Positions 1 to 8,675 of a stretch of 64,000 bases of DNA are shown here, piece after piece. Below the pieces are notes generated by a model. The model did not search any database. It was not told the DNA's origin and saw only the letters and a program-made list of their open reading frames with translations. This stretch comes from Micrococcus sp. EYE_212 (GTDB lineage Bacteria > Actinomycetota > Actinomycetes > Actinomycetales > Micrococcaceae): the NCBI RefSeq assembly GCF_023147585.1, contig NZ_JAHXOZ010000003.1, forward strand, positions 124,001-188,000, read 5' to 3'. A program made the translations under genes and the position numbers. Position 1 is the stretch's first letter, and the number at the start of each line of letters is the position of its first letter.

Positions 1-167
1 GTGTCCGGGTCGATCCCGGCGCGCTGGGCGAAGCGGCGCCCCAGGTCGGGGGCGCCGTGCGCGGCGGAGGGGCGGGCGGCGTCGGGCTCGACGAGCGGGC
101 CGAACGCGCGGTGGGCGTACCACCCCGCGGCGGAGCCGGCGGTCAACAGCAGCAGCGAGCGGAGCAT
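1..167 (-). CDS. Small membrane-anchored protein between rpsD and alaS position, partial
   Basis: Only the first 55 residues are in the window; the gene runs off the left edge. It starts at an ATG preceded by a good Shine-Dalgarno sequence (AAGGAGG, seven bases upstream). Residues 1-20 form a short hydrophobic segment (MLRSLLLLTAGSAAGW), which looks like one membrane span or an uncleaved signal, followed by a hydrophilic part. It lies downstream of rpsD on the same strand. In many actinobacteria a small single-span protein (DUF6167 or DUF948 type) sits here between rpsD and alaS, so that is the likely identity by position and shape. Function unknown. Confidence 0.55.
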   Translation of the reverse strand, partial: MLRSLLLLTAGSAAGWYAHRAFGPLVEPDAARPSAAHGAPDLGRRFAQRAGIDPD

Positions 168-239
168 GGCTGGCCCTCCTTCGGGAGCGTGCGGATACCG
201 GGTTCACCCTACCGGGACGCGCGGACGGAGCCGGGGACG

Positions 240-279
240 CCGCAGGCCCGGCACCTCGACGAGGTGACCGGGCCTGCGG
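240..279 (-). terminator. Strong hairpin after rpsD
   Basis: A 12-base perfect stem (240-251 with 268-279) continues into a 6-base inner stem (252-257 with 261-266) with a three-base loop and one unpaired A at 267. It lies 46 bases past the rpsD stop. There is no T run, which is common for terminators in very high G+C genomes. It separates rpsD from the next minus-strand gene. Confidence 0.7.
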
Positions 280-325
280 GACGCGCGTGGCGTCGTCGTC
301 CGGGACGGGTCCCGGAGGAGAGGGA

Positions 326-952
326 TCAGCGCGCGTAGTACTCGACCACGAGCTGCTCCTCGCAGGTCACGGGGACCTCGGAGCGCTTGGGGCGACGGGA
401 GAGGGTGGCCTGGAGCTTCTCGATCTCAACGGTCAGGTAGCCCGGGGTGGTGGGCAGGACCTGCTGGTGGGCGCCGGCGGCGGCCAGCTGGAAGGGGACC
501 ATCTTCTCGGAGCGCTCGTGCACGTGGATCATCTGGCCCGGCTTCACGCGGAAGGAGGGGATGTCGACGCGCTTGCCGTCCACCATGATGTGGCGGTGCA
601 CGACGAGCTGGCGGGCGGCCTGGATGGTGCGGGCGAAGCCGGAGCGCAGCACGAGGGCGTCGAGGCGCATCTCGAGGAGCTCGACCAGGTTCTCACCGGT
701 CAGGCCGGCGGTGCGCTTGGCCTCCTCGAAGTAGCGGCGCATCTGGGCCTCGCGGATGTTGTACTGCGCGCGCAGACGCTGCTTCTCCTTCAGGCGCACC
801 GCGTAGTCGGAGTCCTGCTTCTTGCGGGCGCGGCCGTGCTGACCGGGGCCGTACGGACGGCGCTCCATGTACTTCTCGGCCTTGGGGGTCAGGGCGATGC
901 CCAGAGCGCGGGAGTGCCGCACGGTGCGGCGGGTGCGCAGGTTGCCACTCAT
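326..952 (-). CDS. rpsD: 30S ribosomal protein S4
   Basis: Ribosomal protein S4 binds 16S rRNA early in assembly of the small subunit and in many bacteria represses its own mRNA. The product is 208 residues, the usual family length. The N-terminal domain has the conserved RRPYGPGQHGRARKK segment (about 31-45). The S4 RNA-binding domain follows, with LEMRLDALVLRSGFA at about 92-106 and VHRHIMVDGKRVD at about 118-130. The N-terminus has no zinc-binding cysteines, so this is the cysteine-free S4 form. The start is the ATG at 952; the frame is open further upstream but the protein aligns from MSGNLRTRR. A long structured leader precedes it. Confidence 0.97.
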   Translation of the reverse strand: MSGNLRTRRTVRHSRALGIALTPKAEKYMERRPYGPGQHGRARKKQDSDYAVRLKEKQRLRAQYNIREAQMRRYFEEAKRTAGLTGENLVELLEMRLDALVLRSGFARTIQAARQLVVHRHIMVDGKRVDIPSFRVKPGQMIHVHERSEKMVPFQLAAAGAHQQVLPTTPGYLTVEIEKLQATLSRRPKRSEVPVTCEEQLVVEYYAR

Positions 953-1208
953 GGTGGTTCCTTCTTTCCTTGACATGCGACACGGTTCGGGTTTGTCTCC
1001 GCGCCCCGTCAAGCACCCGCGCGGGGGCGGGCGACGGTGAGGGCGTGGAACCTGGCCTCCGCGTGATCCTCCGGAGAGCTGAGGGGCGTGCCGCCGCCCG
1101 TCATCCACTGATGCGCTGCGCGGTCCGCGCCGGAGCGCAGGCACACGGGGTGCCCGCCGATCGGCGCGGGGGGATCAGTCTGCGGCGCAGCGCCTGCCAG
1201 ACCGATCA
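953..1208 (-). promoter_or_regulatory. rpsD promoter and long structured leader
   Basis: A TAGGGT -10 box (minus strand, 1214-1209) lies just after the rarA stop and predicts a transcript start near 1202, giving an mRNA leader of about 250 bases. An imperfect inverted repeat (1173-1182 with 1198-1207, one G-U pair) covers the predicted start, and a 12-base palindrome CGCCGATCGGCG lies at 1155-1166. No gene was seen here. A leader of this length before rpsD suggests S4 autoregulation, but no known S4 leader fold was recognised. Confidence 0.5.
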
Positions 1209-1228
1209 ACCCTACCAGAGCCGCGGGC

Positions 1229-2695
1229 TCAGTCCTGCCCGCGGACGATGCGCCGCAGGGCCGCCACCTGGTCCACGAGCCGCTTCTCATGGCCGATGGG
1301 CTTGGGCCGGTAGTAGTCCTTGCCCACGAGCGGGTCCGGCGGGTACTGCTGGCGGGCGACGGCGTGCGGCTCATCGTGGCTGTACACGTACCCCTTCCCG
1401 TGGCCGAGGTCCGCCGCGCCGGCGTAGTGGGCGTCCCGCAGCGGCGGCGGAACGAGCCCGCCGTGGCCCGCGCGCACGTCCGCGATCGCCTCGTTGATCG
1501 CCGTGTAGGAGGCGTTCGACTTCGGCGCCGTGGCCAGGTGCGTCACGGCCTGCGCGAGGATGATCCGCCCCTCCGGCATGCCGATCAGCTGCACCGCCTG
1601 GGCGGCGGCCACGGCGGTCTGCAGCGCGGTGGGGTCGGCCATCCCGACGTCCTCGGAGGCGGAGATCACGAGCCGCCGGGCGATGAACCGCGGGTCCTCC
1701 CCCGCCTCGAGCATCCGCGCGAGGTAGTGCAGCGCCGCGTCCACGTCCGAGCCGCGGATCGACTTGATGAACGCGGAGATCACGTCGTAGTGCTGGTCGC
1801 CGTCCTTGTCATAGCGCTGGACCGCGTGGTCCATCGCCTGCGCGGCGTCCTCCGCGGTCACGGTCACGGGCGTCCCGGCCTCGGCGCCCTCTCCCCCGGT
1901 GGACGGGTCGCCGTCCGCCTCCGCGGGATCCGCCCCCTCGGCCGCAGGGCGGTCGTCGCGCGCCCGGTCCAGTCCGACGCCGGCGGCCGCCTCCAGCACC
2001 GTGAGGGCCCGTCGGGCGTCGCCGGCGGCCATGCGCACGATGTACTCCCGGGCCTCGTCCGTGAGGGCGACCGCGCCGTTGAGCCCGCGCTCGTCCGCCA
2101 CCGCCCGGTCCACGAGCCCCACGATGTCCTCCGCGGTGAGCGGCCGCAGCGTCAGCAGGAGCGACCGCGAGAGCAGCGGCGCGATCACCGAGAAGCTCGG
2201 GTTCTCCGTGGTGGCGGCCACGAGCACGACCCAGCGGTTCTCCACACCGGGCAGCAGCGCGTCCTGCTGCGCCTTCGTGAACCGGTGGATCTCGTCCAGG
2301 AACAGGACGGTGGTGCGGCCGTAGAGGTCGCGCTCGCGCAGGGCCTGCTCCATCACCTGGCGCACGTCCTTCACGCCCGCGGTGATGGCGGAGAGCTCCG
2401 TGAAGGTGCGCCCCTCGCCGCGCGCGATCACGTGCGCGAGCGTCGTCTTCCCGATCCCGGGCGGCCCGTACAGGATCACCGAGCTCGGGCCCGCGGCCTG
2501 CGAGGCGGGGTCCGGCTGGGCGAGCTTGCGCAGCGGCGAGCCGGCGTGGAGCAGGTGACGCTGGCCCAGGACCTCGTCGAGGGAGCGCGGCCGCATGCGC
2601 ACCGCCAGCGGCGCGGACGGGTGCGTCCCGGCGACCGTCCCGGCGGGGCCGGGGTCGTCGTCGGGGGTGAGCGCGGCGGAGAAGAGGTCGTCCAT
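1229..2695 (-). CDS. rarA: RarA/MgsA family AAA+ ATPase
   Basis: RarA is a clamp-loader-like ATPase that acts at stalled replication forks and interacts with SSB. The 488-residue product has Walker [10 protein letters not shown] (77-85), Walker B LFLDEIH (131-137), the sensor region ATTENPSF and the family C-terminal domain including the [12 protein letters not shown] segment. An Ala/Glu/Gly-rich acidic insert of about 35 residues (near 245-280) interrupts the middle and looks like a disordered loop. The ATG at 2695 follows a TACGCT -10-like box with a 7-base gap, so translation may be leaderless, although GGAGGGG in that gap could also act as a ribosome binding site. The rpsD promoter starts right behind its stop. 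Confidence 0.95.
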   Translation of the reverse strand: MDDLFSAALTPDDDPGPAGTVAGTHPSAPLAVRMRPRSLDEVLGQRHLLHAGSPLRKLAQPDPASQAAGPSSVILYGPPGIGKTTLAHVIARGEGRTFTELSAITAGVKDVRQVMEQALRERDLYGRTTVLFLDEIHRFTKAQQDALLPGVENRWVVLVAATTENPSFSVIAPLLSRSLLLTLRPLTAEDIVGLVDRAVADERGLNGAVALTDEAREYIVRMAAGDARRALTVLEAAAGVGLDRARDDRPAAEGADPAEADGDPSTGGEGAEAGTPVTVTAEDAAQAMDHAVQRYDKDGDQHYDVISAFIKSIRGSDVDAALHYLARMLEAGEDPRFIARRLVISASEDVGMADPTALQTAVAAAQAVQLIGMPEGRIILAQAVTHLATAPKSNASYTAINEAIADVRAGHGGLVPPPLRDAHYAGAADLGHGKGYVYSHDEPHAVARQQYPPDPLVGKDYYRPKPIGHEKRLVDQVAALRRIVRGQD

Positions 2696-2702
2696 CCCCT
2701 CC

Positions 2703-2708
2703 AGCGTA
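2703..2708 (-). promoter_or_regulatory. -10 box of rarA (leaderless type)
   Basis: TACGCT on the minus strand ends seven bases before the rarA ATG, the spacing expected if transcription starts at the A of ATG. No convincing -35 was seen. Confidence 0.45.
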
Positions 2709-2824
2709 GGCCTCCCCCGTGCCGGTCACCCCGTGGAGAGGTGGGCGTCAGCGCGGGGTCACCCGCGGTTCACCCGCATGGCATAGATCTCAGGGGTACC
2801 CCCGCACCCCAGCACAGGATCCCC

Positions 2825-4570
2825 ATGCGCACCCTGCACCGCCTCGCCGCGGCGACCTCCGTCGTCGCCCTGTCCGCCGCCGTCGTCGCCCCGATGACCG
2901 CCGCCGCCCCGCCCGCCCACGCGAAGGCCCACGGGCGCTCCGCGGCCGTCGCGTCCGGCGACGCGGCCGGCAGGTCCGTCGAGCTGACCCCCGCCGGCAC
3001 GCACGAGACCGGTGTGTTCGGCGAGTCCGCCGCCGAGATCCCGGCCTTCGACCCCACCACCGGCCGCCTGTTCGTGGTCAACGCGGAGAAGGGCGCGATC
3101 GACGTGCTGCGCGTCGGCGCCGACGGCGCCCCGACCGCGGAGACCGTCCTCTCCGCCGAGGGCCTGGCCACCGCCGACGGCTCCATCACGGACGAGGGTG
3201 CCACGGTGAACTCCGTGGCCGTGTCCGGCGGCGTGATGGCCATGGCCGTGGAGGCCGCGGACAAGACCGGCCTCGGCTGGGTCGTGTTCTTCGACACCGA
3301 GACCCTGGAGTACCTCGGCGGCGTCCGCGCGGGCGCCCTGCCGGACTCCATCGCCTTCTCCCCGAACGGCGAGTACGCCGTGGTCGCCAACGAGGGCGAG
3401 CCCGCCGACGACTTCTCCGTGGACCCGGAGGGCACGATCTCCGTGATCTCCGTGCCGAAGAACGTCCAGCAGTTCTCCCGCCTGTCCCAGGACGACGTGC
3501 GCACCGTGGACTTCCGCGCCTACGACGAGGGCACCGCGCTGCCCGAGGGCGTCCGCGTGTTCGGCCCGGACGTGCAGGTTCCGGAGGGCCAGGAGGAGGC
3601 CGGCTACGTGGCCCGCAACCTCGAGCCCGAGTACGTCACCATCGGCGACACCGGACGCACCGCCTACGTCTCGATCCAGGAGGCCAATGCGATCGTCGCG
3701 ATCGACCTGAAGTCCGCGTCCATCGAGGACTTCTGGGCCCTCCAGCTCACCGACTGGTCCCAGGACGGCGTCCTCGACGTCTCCAACGAGGACGACGCGA
3801 TCACCCTGCAGAACTGGCCCGTGATGGGCGTGCCGATGCCCGACGGCATCGGCTCCTACCGCTGGCGCGGCCAGGACCTCGTGGTCTCCGCCAACGAGGG
3901 CGACTCCCGCGAGTGGGGCGACTTCGTGGACGCCGAGCGGGTGAAGGACCTCGAGCTGTGCAAGGCCGAGTACCCGGACGCGAAGGCCCTGCAGAAGAAG
4001 GGCGCCCTGGGCCGCCTCAACGTCATCACGGACCTCGGCTACGACGCCGAGCGCGAGTGCTACTCCCAGCTGCACGCCTACGGCGGCCGCTCCTTCTCCA
4101 TCTACACCGCGGACGGCGAGCGGCTCTTCGACTCCGCCGGCATGATCGAGGAGCAGATCGCGGCGCTCATCGAGGCCGGCGAGCTGCCCGAGTGGGCGTT
4201 CAACGCGAACAACGACGAGACCCCCTCGTTCGACTCCCGCTCCGACGACAAGGGCGTCGAGCCCGAGTCCGTCGTCGTGGGCCGGATCCAGGGCCGCACC
4301 TACGCGTTCGTGGGCCTGGAGCGCATCGGCGGCGTGATGGTCTTCGACATCACGGACCCGACGCAGGCCACCTACGTGGACTACGTCAACGAGCGCAACT
4401 GGGACGCCGAGGGCGACGACGCCGGGGCCGGCCTGGGCGACATGGGTGCTGAGGGCCTGACCTTCGTGCCCGCGCACGAGTCCCCCTCGGGCGTGGCGCT
4501 GCTGATCGTGGCCAACGAGGTCTCCGGCTCCACCACCGTGTACGAGGTGAACCCCACCCGCGTGAAGTGA
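2825..4570 (+). CDS. Secreted choice-of-anchor I / LVIVD-type beta-propeller protein
   Basis: A 581-residue exported protein. Residues 1-33 are a Sec signal peptide (basic start MRTLHR, a long Ala/Val core, cleavage probably after AHA). The mature part has repeated strands such as TGRLFVVNAEKGAIDVL, GEYAVVANEGEP, RTAYVSIQEANAIVAIDL and RTYAFVGLERIGGVMVFDI, typical of the choice-of-anchor I family and related to alkaline-phosphatase-associated beta-propellers. Two cysteines (LELCKAE and RECYSQL) could form a disulfide. The C-terminus is plain, with no LPXTG or membrane anchor, so the protein is probably released or loosely wall-bound. Substrate and role are unknown. The ATG was chosen because it opens the signal peptide; the frame is open far upstream. 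Confidence 0.85.
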   Translation: MRTLHRLAAATSVVALSAAVVAPMTAAAPPAHAKAHGRSAAVASGDAAGRSVELTPAGTHETGVFGESAAEIPAFDPTTGRLFVVNAEKGAIDVLRVGADGAPTAETVLSAEGLATADGSITDEGATVNSVAVSGGVMAMAVEAADKTGLGWVVFFDTETLEYLGGVRAGALPDSIAFSPNGEYAVVANEGEPADDFSVDPEGTISVISVPKNVQQFSRLSQDDVRTVDFRAYDEGTALPEGVRVFGPDVQVPEGQEEAGYVARNLEPEYVTIGDTGRTAYVSIQEANAIVAIDLKSASIEDFWALQLTDWSQDGVLDVSNEDDAITLQNWPVMGVPMPDGIGSYRWRGQDLVVSANEGDSREWGDFVDAERVKDLELCKAEYPDAKALQKKGALGRLNVITDLGYDAERECYSQLHAYGGRSFSIYTADGERLFDSAGMIEEQIAALIEAGELPEWAFNANNDETPSFDSRSDDKGVEPESVVVGRIQGRTYAFVGLERIGGVMVFDITDPTQATYVDYVNERNWDAEGDDAGAGLGDMGAEGLTFVPAHESPSGVALLIVANEVSGSTTVYEVNPTRVK

Positions 4571-4578
4571 TGCGCTGA

Positions 4579-4593
4579 CGGGGCATGGCCCCG
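4579..4593 (+). terminator. Short hairpin after the secreted protein gene
   Basis: A 6-base perfect stem (CGGGGC with GCCCCG) and a 3-base loop start eight bases after the stop codon. This is a modest candidate terminator without a T run. Confidence 0.4.
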
Positions 4594-4631
4594 ACGCGAC
4601 CCGGACGGGCGCGCCGCGGAACGGCACGGGG

Positions 4632-4637
4632 CACAAT
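4632..4637 (+). promoter_or_regulatory. -10 box of dtd (leaderless type)
   Basis: CACAAT ends six bases before the dtd ATG at 4644. No ribosome binding site is visible in the gap, which suggests a leaderless transcript. Confidence 0.45.
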
Positions 4638-4643
4638 GGCCCC

Positions 4644-5114
4644 ATGAGAGCCGTCCTGCAGCGCGCCCGTTCCGCGTCCGTGACCGTGGTCGACGCCGAG
4701 GCCGGCACCCGCGAGGTGGTCGGCGGGCTCGCGGCGCCCGGGCTCATGGTCCTGCTGGGAGTGAGCACCGAGGACGGACCCGCCGAGGCGGACGCCCTCG
4801 CCGCGAAGGTGGCGCACCTGCGCATGCTCGACGGCGAGGAGTCCCTGGTGTCCGCCGCCGCGCCGGCCCTCGTGGTCAGCCAGTTCACCCTCCACGGGGA
4901 CGTCCGCAAGGGCCGCCGCCCGTCCTGGACGAGGGCGGCGCGCGGCGATCAGGCGGAACCGCTGTACGAGCGCTTCCTGGCCGGGCTGGAGGCGGAGGGC
5001 GTGCACGTGGAGCGCGGTGTGTTCGGCGCGCAGATGGACGTGGCCCTCGTGAACGACGGGCCCTTCACGCTGATCGTGGACACCGACGACCTGGCGGGGC
5101 CGCGGCGAGGCTGA
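4644..5114 (+). CDS. dtd: D-aminoacyl-tRNA deacylase
   Basis: DTD removes D-amino acids, and also glycine from mischarged tRNAs, as a homodimeric proofreading enzyme in the cytoplasm. The product is 156 residues, close to the usual 145-150. The SQFTL motif (79-83) is followed by DVRKGRRPSW, and NDGPFT (137-142) carries the Gly-cisPro pair that excludes L-amino acids. Most homologues have GPVT, so Phe at this position is a small departure. It has its own leaderless-type promoter and converges on aspS, with 25 bases between the stop codons. Confidence 0.95.
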   Translation: MRAVLQRARSASVTVVDAEAGTREVVGGLAAPGLMVLLGVSTEDGPAEADALAAKVAHLRMLDGEESLVSAAAPALVVSQFTLHGDVRKGRRPSWTRAARGDQAEPLYERFLAGLEAEGVHVERGVFGAQMDVALVNDGPFTLIVDTDDLAGPRRG

Positions 5115-5139
5115 CGACGCCCCTGCCGCGGCCCGAGGG

Positions 5140-6966
5140 TCAGGCCTGGGGCGCCTCGGCCCTCTCGCCCTCGGCCCTCTTCGGCTCCGGCTTCGCGTCC
5201 ACACCGGCCTCCTTGCGCTGCTGCGGCGTGATCGGCGCCGGGGCGGCGGTCAGCGGGTCGAAGCCGCCACCGGTCTTCGGGAAGGCGATGACCTCGCGGA
5301 TCGACTCGGTGCCGGCCAGCAGCGCCACCACGCGGTCCCAGCCGAAGGCGATGCCGCCGTGCGGCGGGGCTCCGTACTTGAAGCCCTCGAGCAGGAAGCC
5401 GAACTTCTCGTTCGCCTCCTCCTGGGACAGGCCCATGACCTTGAACACGCGCTCCTGCATCTCCTGGCGGTGGATGCGGATGGAGCCGCCGCCGATCTCG
5501 TTGCCGTTGCACACGATGTCGTACGCGTAGGCCAGGGCCGAGCCCGGATCGGTGTCGAAGGTGTCGGCGAACTCGGGCTTGGGCGAGGTGAACGCGTGGT
5601 GCACGGCGGTCCACGTGCCGGAGCCCACGGCCACGTCGCCCGAGGCGACCGCGTCGGCGGCGGGCTCGAACATGGGGGCGTCGACGACCCACACGAACGC
5701 CCAGTCGGCGTCCTTGGCCTCGACGCCGTTGCCGGCGTCCGTGAAGAGCTCGCAGCGGCGGCCGATCTCCACGCGGGCCGCGCCGAGCAGCGCGCGGGCC
5801 TCCTTGGCGGAGCCGGCGGCGAAGAACACGCAGTCGCCGGGCTCGGCCCCGACGGCGGCGGCAAGGCCGGCCTTCTCCTCGTCGGTGATGTTCTTGGAGA
5901 CGGGGCCGGTGAGGGAGCCGTCCTCCTGGACCAGCACGTAGGCCAGGCCCTTGGCGCCGCGCTGCTTGGCCCACTCCTGCCAGGCGTCCAGGGTGCGGCG
6001 CGGCTGGGAGGCCCCGCCCGGCATGACGACGGCGCCCACGTACTCGTTCTGGAACACGCGGAAGGGCGTGTCCTTGAAGTACGCGGTGAGGTCGGTCAGC
6101 TCGAGGCCGAAGCGCAGGTCCGGCTTGTCCGAGCCGTACTTCTCCATGGCCTCGGCGTAGGTCATGCGACGGATCGGGGTCTCGACCTCGACGCCCACGA
6201 GGCCCCACAGGGCCTGCACGATCTTCTCGCCGAGGGCGATGACGTCGTCCTGCTCCACGAACGAGGCCTCGATGTCCAGCTGGGTGAACTCGGGCTGGCG
6301 GTCGGCGCGGAAGTCCTCGTCGCGGTAGCAGCGCGCGATCTGGTAGTACTTCTCGATCCCGCCGACCTGCAGCAGCTGCTTGAACAGCTGCGGGGACTGG
6401 GGCAGGGCGTACCAGGAGCCGGGCGCGAGGCGGGCGGGGACGAGGAAGTCGCGGGCGCCCTCCGGCGTCGAGCGGGTCAGCGTGGGGGTCTCCACCTCGG
6501 TGAAGCCCTCGCCGTGCAGCAGCTCGCGGGCCGTGCGGTTGGCCTCGGAGCGCAGGCGCATGATGCGGCTCGGCTGCGGGCGGCGCAGGTCGAGGTAGCG
6601 GTGGCGCAGGCGCGCCTCCTCGCCGACCTCCACGTGCTCGTCCACCTGGAACGGCAGGGCGGCCGCGGTGTTGAGCACGGTGACGTCCTCGGCGATCAGC
6701 TCGACCTCGCCCGAGGCGAGGTTCGCGTTCTCGTTGCCCTCGGGGCGGCGCTCCACGGTGCCGGTGACCTGCAGGACCCACTCGTTGCGCAGCGGGTCGA
6801 AGTCGGCCTCGTCGCGGACGACCACCTGGGCGCGGCCCGACGCGTCGCGCAGGTCCACGAAGGCGACGCCGCCGTGGTCGCGCCGCTTCGCCACCCAGCC
6901 GGTGACGGTGACGGTCTGGCCGATGAGCGAGGCGTTGAGCTCGCCGAGGTGGTGGGTGCGCAGCAC
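5140..6966 (-). CDS. aspS: Aspartyl-tRNA synthetase (probably nondiscriminating)
   Basis: A class II aminoacyl-tRNA synthetase of bacterial length (608 residues): an OB-fold anticodon-binding domain, the catalytic core with the bacterial GAD insert, and a C-terminal AFGWDR motif 3. The GTG at 6966 is chosen because GGAGAGGA lies eight bases upstream. The in-frame ATG at 7014 has no ribosome binding site. The anticodon domain reads RRDHGG and RPEGNEN. As I recall, His and Gly at these two sites mark synthetases that charge both tRNA-Asp and tRNA-Asn, whereas discriminating enzymes have Leu and Lys. The C-terminus ends in a Lys/Glu/Ala-rich tail of about 25 residues. Confidence 0.96.
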   Translation of the reverse strand: MLRTHHLGELNASLIGQTVTVTGWVAKRRDHGGVAFVDLRDASGRAQVVVRDEADFDPLRNEWVLQVTGTVERRPEGNENANLASGEVELIAEDVTVLNTAAALPFQVDEHVEVGEEARLRHRYLDLRRPQPSRIMRLRSEANRTARELLHGEGFTEVETPTLTRSTPEGARDFLVPARLAPGSWYALPQSPQLFKQLLQVGGIEKYYQIARCYRDEDFRADRQPEFTQLDIEASFVEQDDVIALGEKIVQALWGLVGVEVETPIRRMTYAEAMEKYGSDKPDLRFGLELTDLTAYFKDTPFRVFQNEYVGAVVMPGGASQPRRTLDAWQEWAKQRGAKGLAYVLVQEDGSLTGPVSKNITDEEKAGLAAAVGAEPGDCVFFAAGSAKEARALLGAARVEIGRRCELFTDAGNGVEAKDADWAFVWVVDAPMFEPAADAVASGDVAVGSGTWTAVHHAFTSPKPEFADTFDTDPGSALAYAYDIVCNGNEIGGGSIRIHRQEMQERVFKVMGLSQEEANEKFGFLLEGFKYGAPPHGGIAFGWDRVVALLAGTESIREVIAFPKTGGGFDPLTAAPAPITPQQRKEAGVDAKPEPKRAEGERAEAPQA

Positions 6967-7072
6967 GGGGTGTCCTCTCCGTCCGGTGTCCGCCGGACGA
7001 GGTGCGGGGTTCATGTGATGGTCGGTCCGCCGTGGTATCCCTGGGGGACACGCGCGCGGACCGTCGCACGCG

Positions 7073-7078
7073 AGTCTA
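7073..7078 (-). promoter_or_regulatory. -10 box of aspS
   Basis: TAGACT on the minus strand predicts a start near 7066 and a leader of about 100 bases before the GTG at 6966. The same hexamer precedes relA, yajC and yebC. Confidence 0.45.
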
Positions 7079-7131
7079 CTGGCCGCCCGACGGCGCCAGG
7101 CCACCACCGTCCCCTCTGACCAGGAGGCCCC

Positions 7132-8424
7132 GTGCTGCAGCGCCGCCTGACCCTGCCCCACGCCATCGCCATCGGTCTCGGCTCCATGATCGGTGCGGGC
7201 GTCTTCACCGCCATCGGCCTCGCGGCCGCCCTCACGGGCGGGCATCCGGGGCTGCTCTTCGCGGCACTCGGCCTGGCCGTGCTCACCGCGCTGTGCAACG
7301 CGCTCTCCACCGCCCAGCTGGCCACGGTGCACCCCGAGTCCGGCGGCACCTACGTGTACGGCCGCCGGCAGCTGCACCCCCTCGCCGGATTCCTCGCCGG
7401 CTGGGGCTTCGTCACGGGCAAGACGGCCTCGGTGGCCGCCATGGCGACGACGGTCGGCCTCTACCTCTTCCCGGACCAGCCCCTGGCCGCGCGCCTGGCG
7501 GGCGTGGCCGCCGTCGTCGTCCTCACGGGCGTGGCCATGGCGGGCGTGACCCGCACCGCGCAGGCCACCATGGCCATCCTCGTGCCCGTGGTGGCGGTGC
7601 TCGCCCTCACGACGGCGGCCGGGCTGGCCCTCGGCGATCGCGGCGCGGGCGACGTGGCGGGCGGCCTCGGGGACGCCCCCATGGCGGGCGCGCTCATGGG
7701 CGCGGGCGTGCTGTTCTTCGCGTTCGCCGGCTACGCCCGCGTGGCGACGATGGGAGAGGAGGTCATCGACCCGCGGCGGACCATCCCGCGGGCCATCCTG
7801 ATCGCCCTGGGCCTGACCGTCGGCCTCTACACGCTCGTGACGCTCGGGCTCCTCGCCGCGCTCGGCCCGAGGGGCCTGGCGCTCTCCCCGGCGCCCGTGC
7901 GCGAGGCACTCGAGGTCACCCTGGGCTCCGGATGGGGCTGGCTCGCCCTCGTCGCCGCCGGCCTGGCCAGCGCGGGCGCGATGCTCAACCTGCTCACCGG
8001 CATCTCGCGCACGGCCCTGGCGATGGCCCGGGAGTCCGACCTGCCGCGGCCCCTGGCCCGCGTGCACGAGCGCACCGGCACGCCGTGGGTCGGCCAGCTG
8101 GCCGTCGCGGTGGCCGTGATCCTGCTCGTGCTCACCACCGACATCCTCACCGTGGTGGGCTTCAGCTCCTTCGGCGTGCTGGTCTACTACGCCGTGGCCA
8201 ACCTCGCGGCGCTCACCCTGCGCGGCGGCGAGGACGGCAGGGACGCCGCGCTCCCCCGCCCGCTGCGGGTCCCGCGGGCCGTGAACGTGCTGGGCCTCGT
8301 GCTGTGCCTGGTCCTGGCGTTCACCCTGCCGCCTCTGTCCGTGGTGGCGATGCTCGCGGTCTTCCTCATCGGCGTGGGCGGACGCGCCTTCGTGCTGGCC
8401 GGGCGGGACCGGCCCCCGCGCTGA
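7132..8424 (+). CDS. APC family amino acid permease
   Basis: A 430-residue integral membrane carrier with about 11-12 hydrophobic segments, a normal size for the amino acid-polyamine-organocation superfamily. The first helix has the family signature [11 protein letters not shown] (about 17-27), the broken helix that holds the amino acid backbone. The substrate cannot be told from sequence. The GTG start is supported by CAGGAGG seven bases upstream. It is transcribed away from aspS and converges on a small membrane-protein gene. No regulatory partner lies next to it. Confidence 0.9.
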   Translation: MLQRRLTLPHAIAIGLGSMIGAGVFTAIGLAAALTGGHPGLLFAALGLAVLTALCNALSTAQLATVHPESGGTYVYGRRQLHPLAGFLAGWGFVTGKTASVAAMATTVGLYLFPDQPLAARLAGVAAVVVLTGVAMAGVTRTAQATMAILVPVVAVLALTTAAGLALGDRGAGDVAGGLGDAPMAGALMGAGVLFFAFAGYARVATMGEEVIDPRRTIPRAILIALGLTVGLYTLVTLGLLAALGPRGLALSPAPVREALEVTLGSGWGWLALVAAGLASAGAMLNLLTGISRTALAMARESDLPRPLARVHERTGTPWVGQLAVAVAVILLVLTTDILTVVGFSSFGVLVYYAVANLAALTLRGGEDGRDAALPRPLRVPRAVNVLGLVLCLVLAFTLPPLSVVAMLAVFLIGVGGRAFVLAGRDRPPR

Positions 8425-8436
8425 GGCCGGAGGCCG

Positions 8437-8613
8437 TCAGGCCGATGCGGGCCGTCGGCGACGACGCTCCTGGCGAGCCGCGGCGATGCCGGCCACCGCC
8501 AGGGCCACCAGCAGCCCGCCGAGCACCAGCACGGTGATCTCGTACGGCTGCGGGACCAGCGGGTTCGGCTCCCCGGCGGTGAGGAGGGTCAGGACGGCGG
8601 TGGGCAGCTCCAT
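8437..8613 (-). CDS. Small single-span membrane protein
   Basis: A 58-residue protein with one strong hydrophobic segment (about 27-47, ITVLVLGGLLVALAVAGIA) followed by a very basic tail (RQERRRRRPASA), so the C-terminus should stay in the cytoplasm. The ATG at 8613 has GAGGAT upstream. An alternative ATG at 8637 would add eight residues but overlaps the hairpin after hisS. It lies downstream of hisS on the same strand. I do not recognise the family, and the function is unknown. Confidence 0.6.
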   Translation of the reverse strand: MELPTAVLTLLTAGEPNPLVPQPYEITVLVLGGLLVALAVAGIAAARQERRRRRPASA

Positions 8614-8639
8614 GGTGGCATCCTCGGCGTCGGCCATGA

Positions 8640-8660
8640 CCCGCCTCACGGACAGGCGGG
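8640..8660 (-). terminator. Hairpin after hisS
   Basis: A 7-base perfect stem (CCCGCCT with AGGCGGG) and a 7-base loop start 15 bases past the hisS stop. It could end the hisS transcript or weaken read-through into the small membrane-protein gene. Confidence 0.5.
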
Positions 8661-8675
8661 TCGGACGGGCATCGG

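Noticed and set aside
6967-7014. ATG at 7014 as the aspS start
   Set aside because: It has no ribosome binding site, and the protein aligns with the family from the GTG at 6966, which has a good one.
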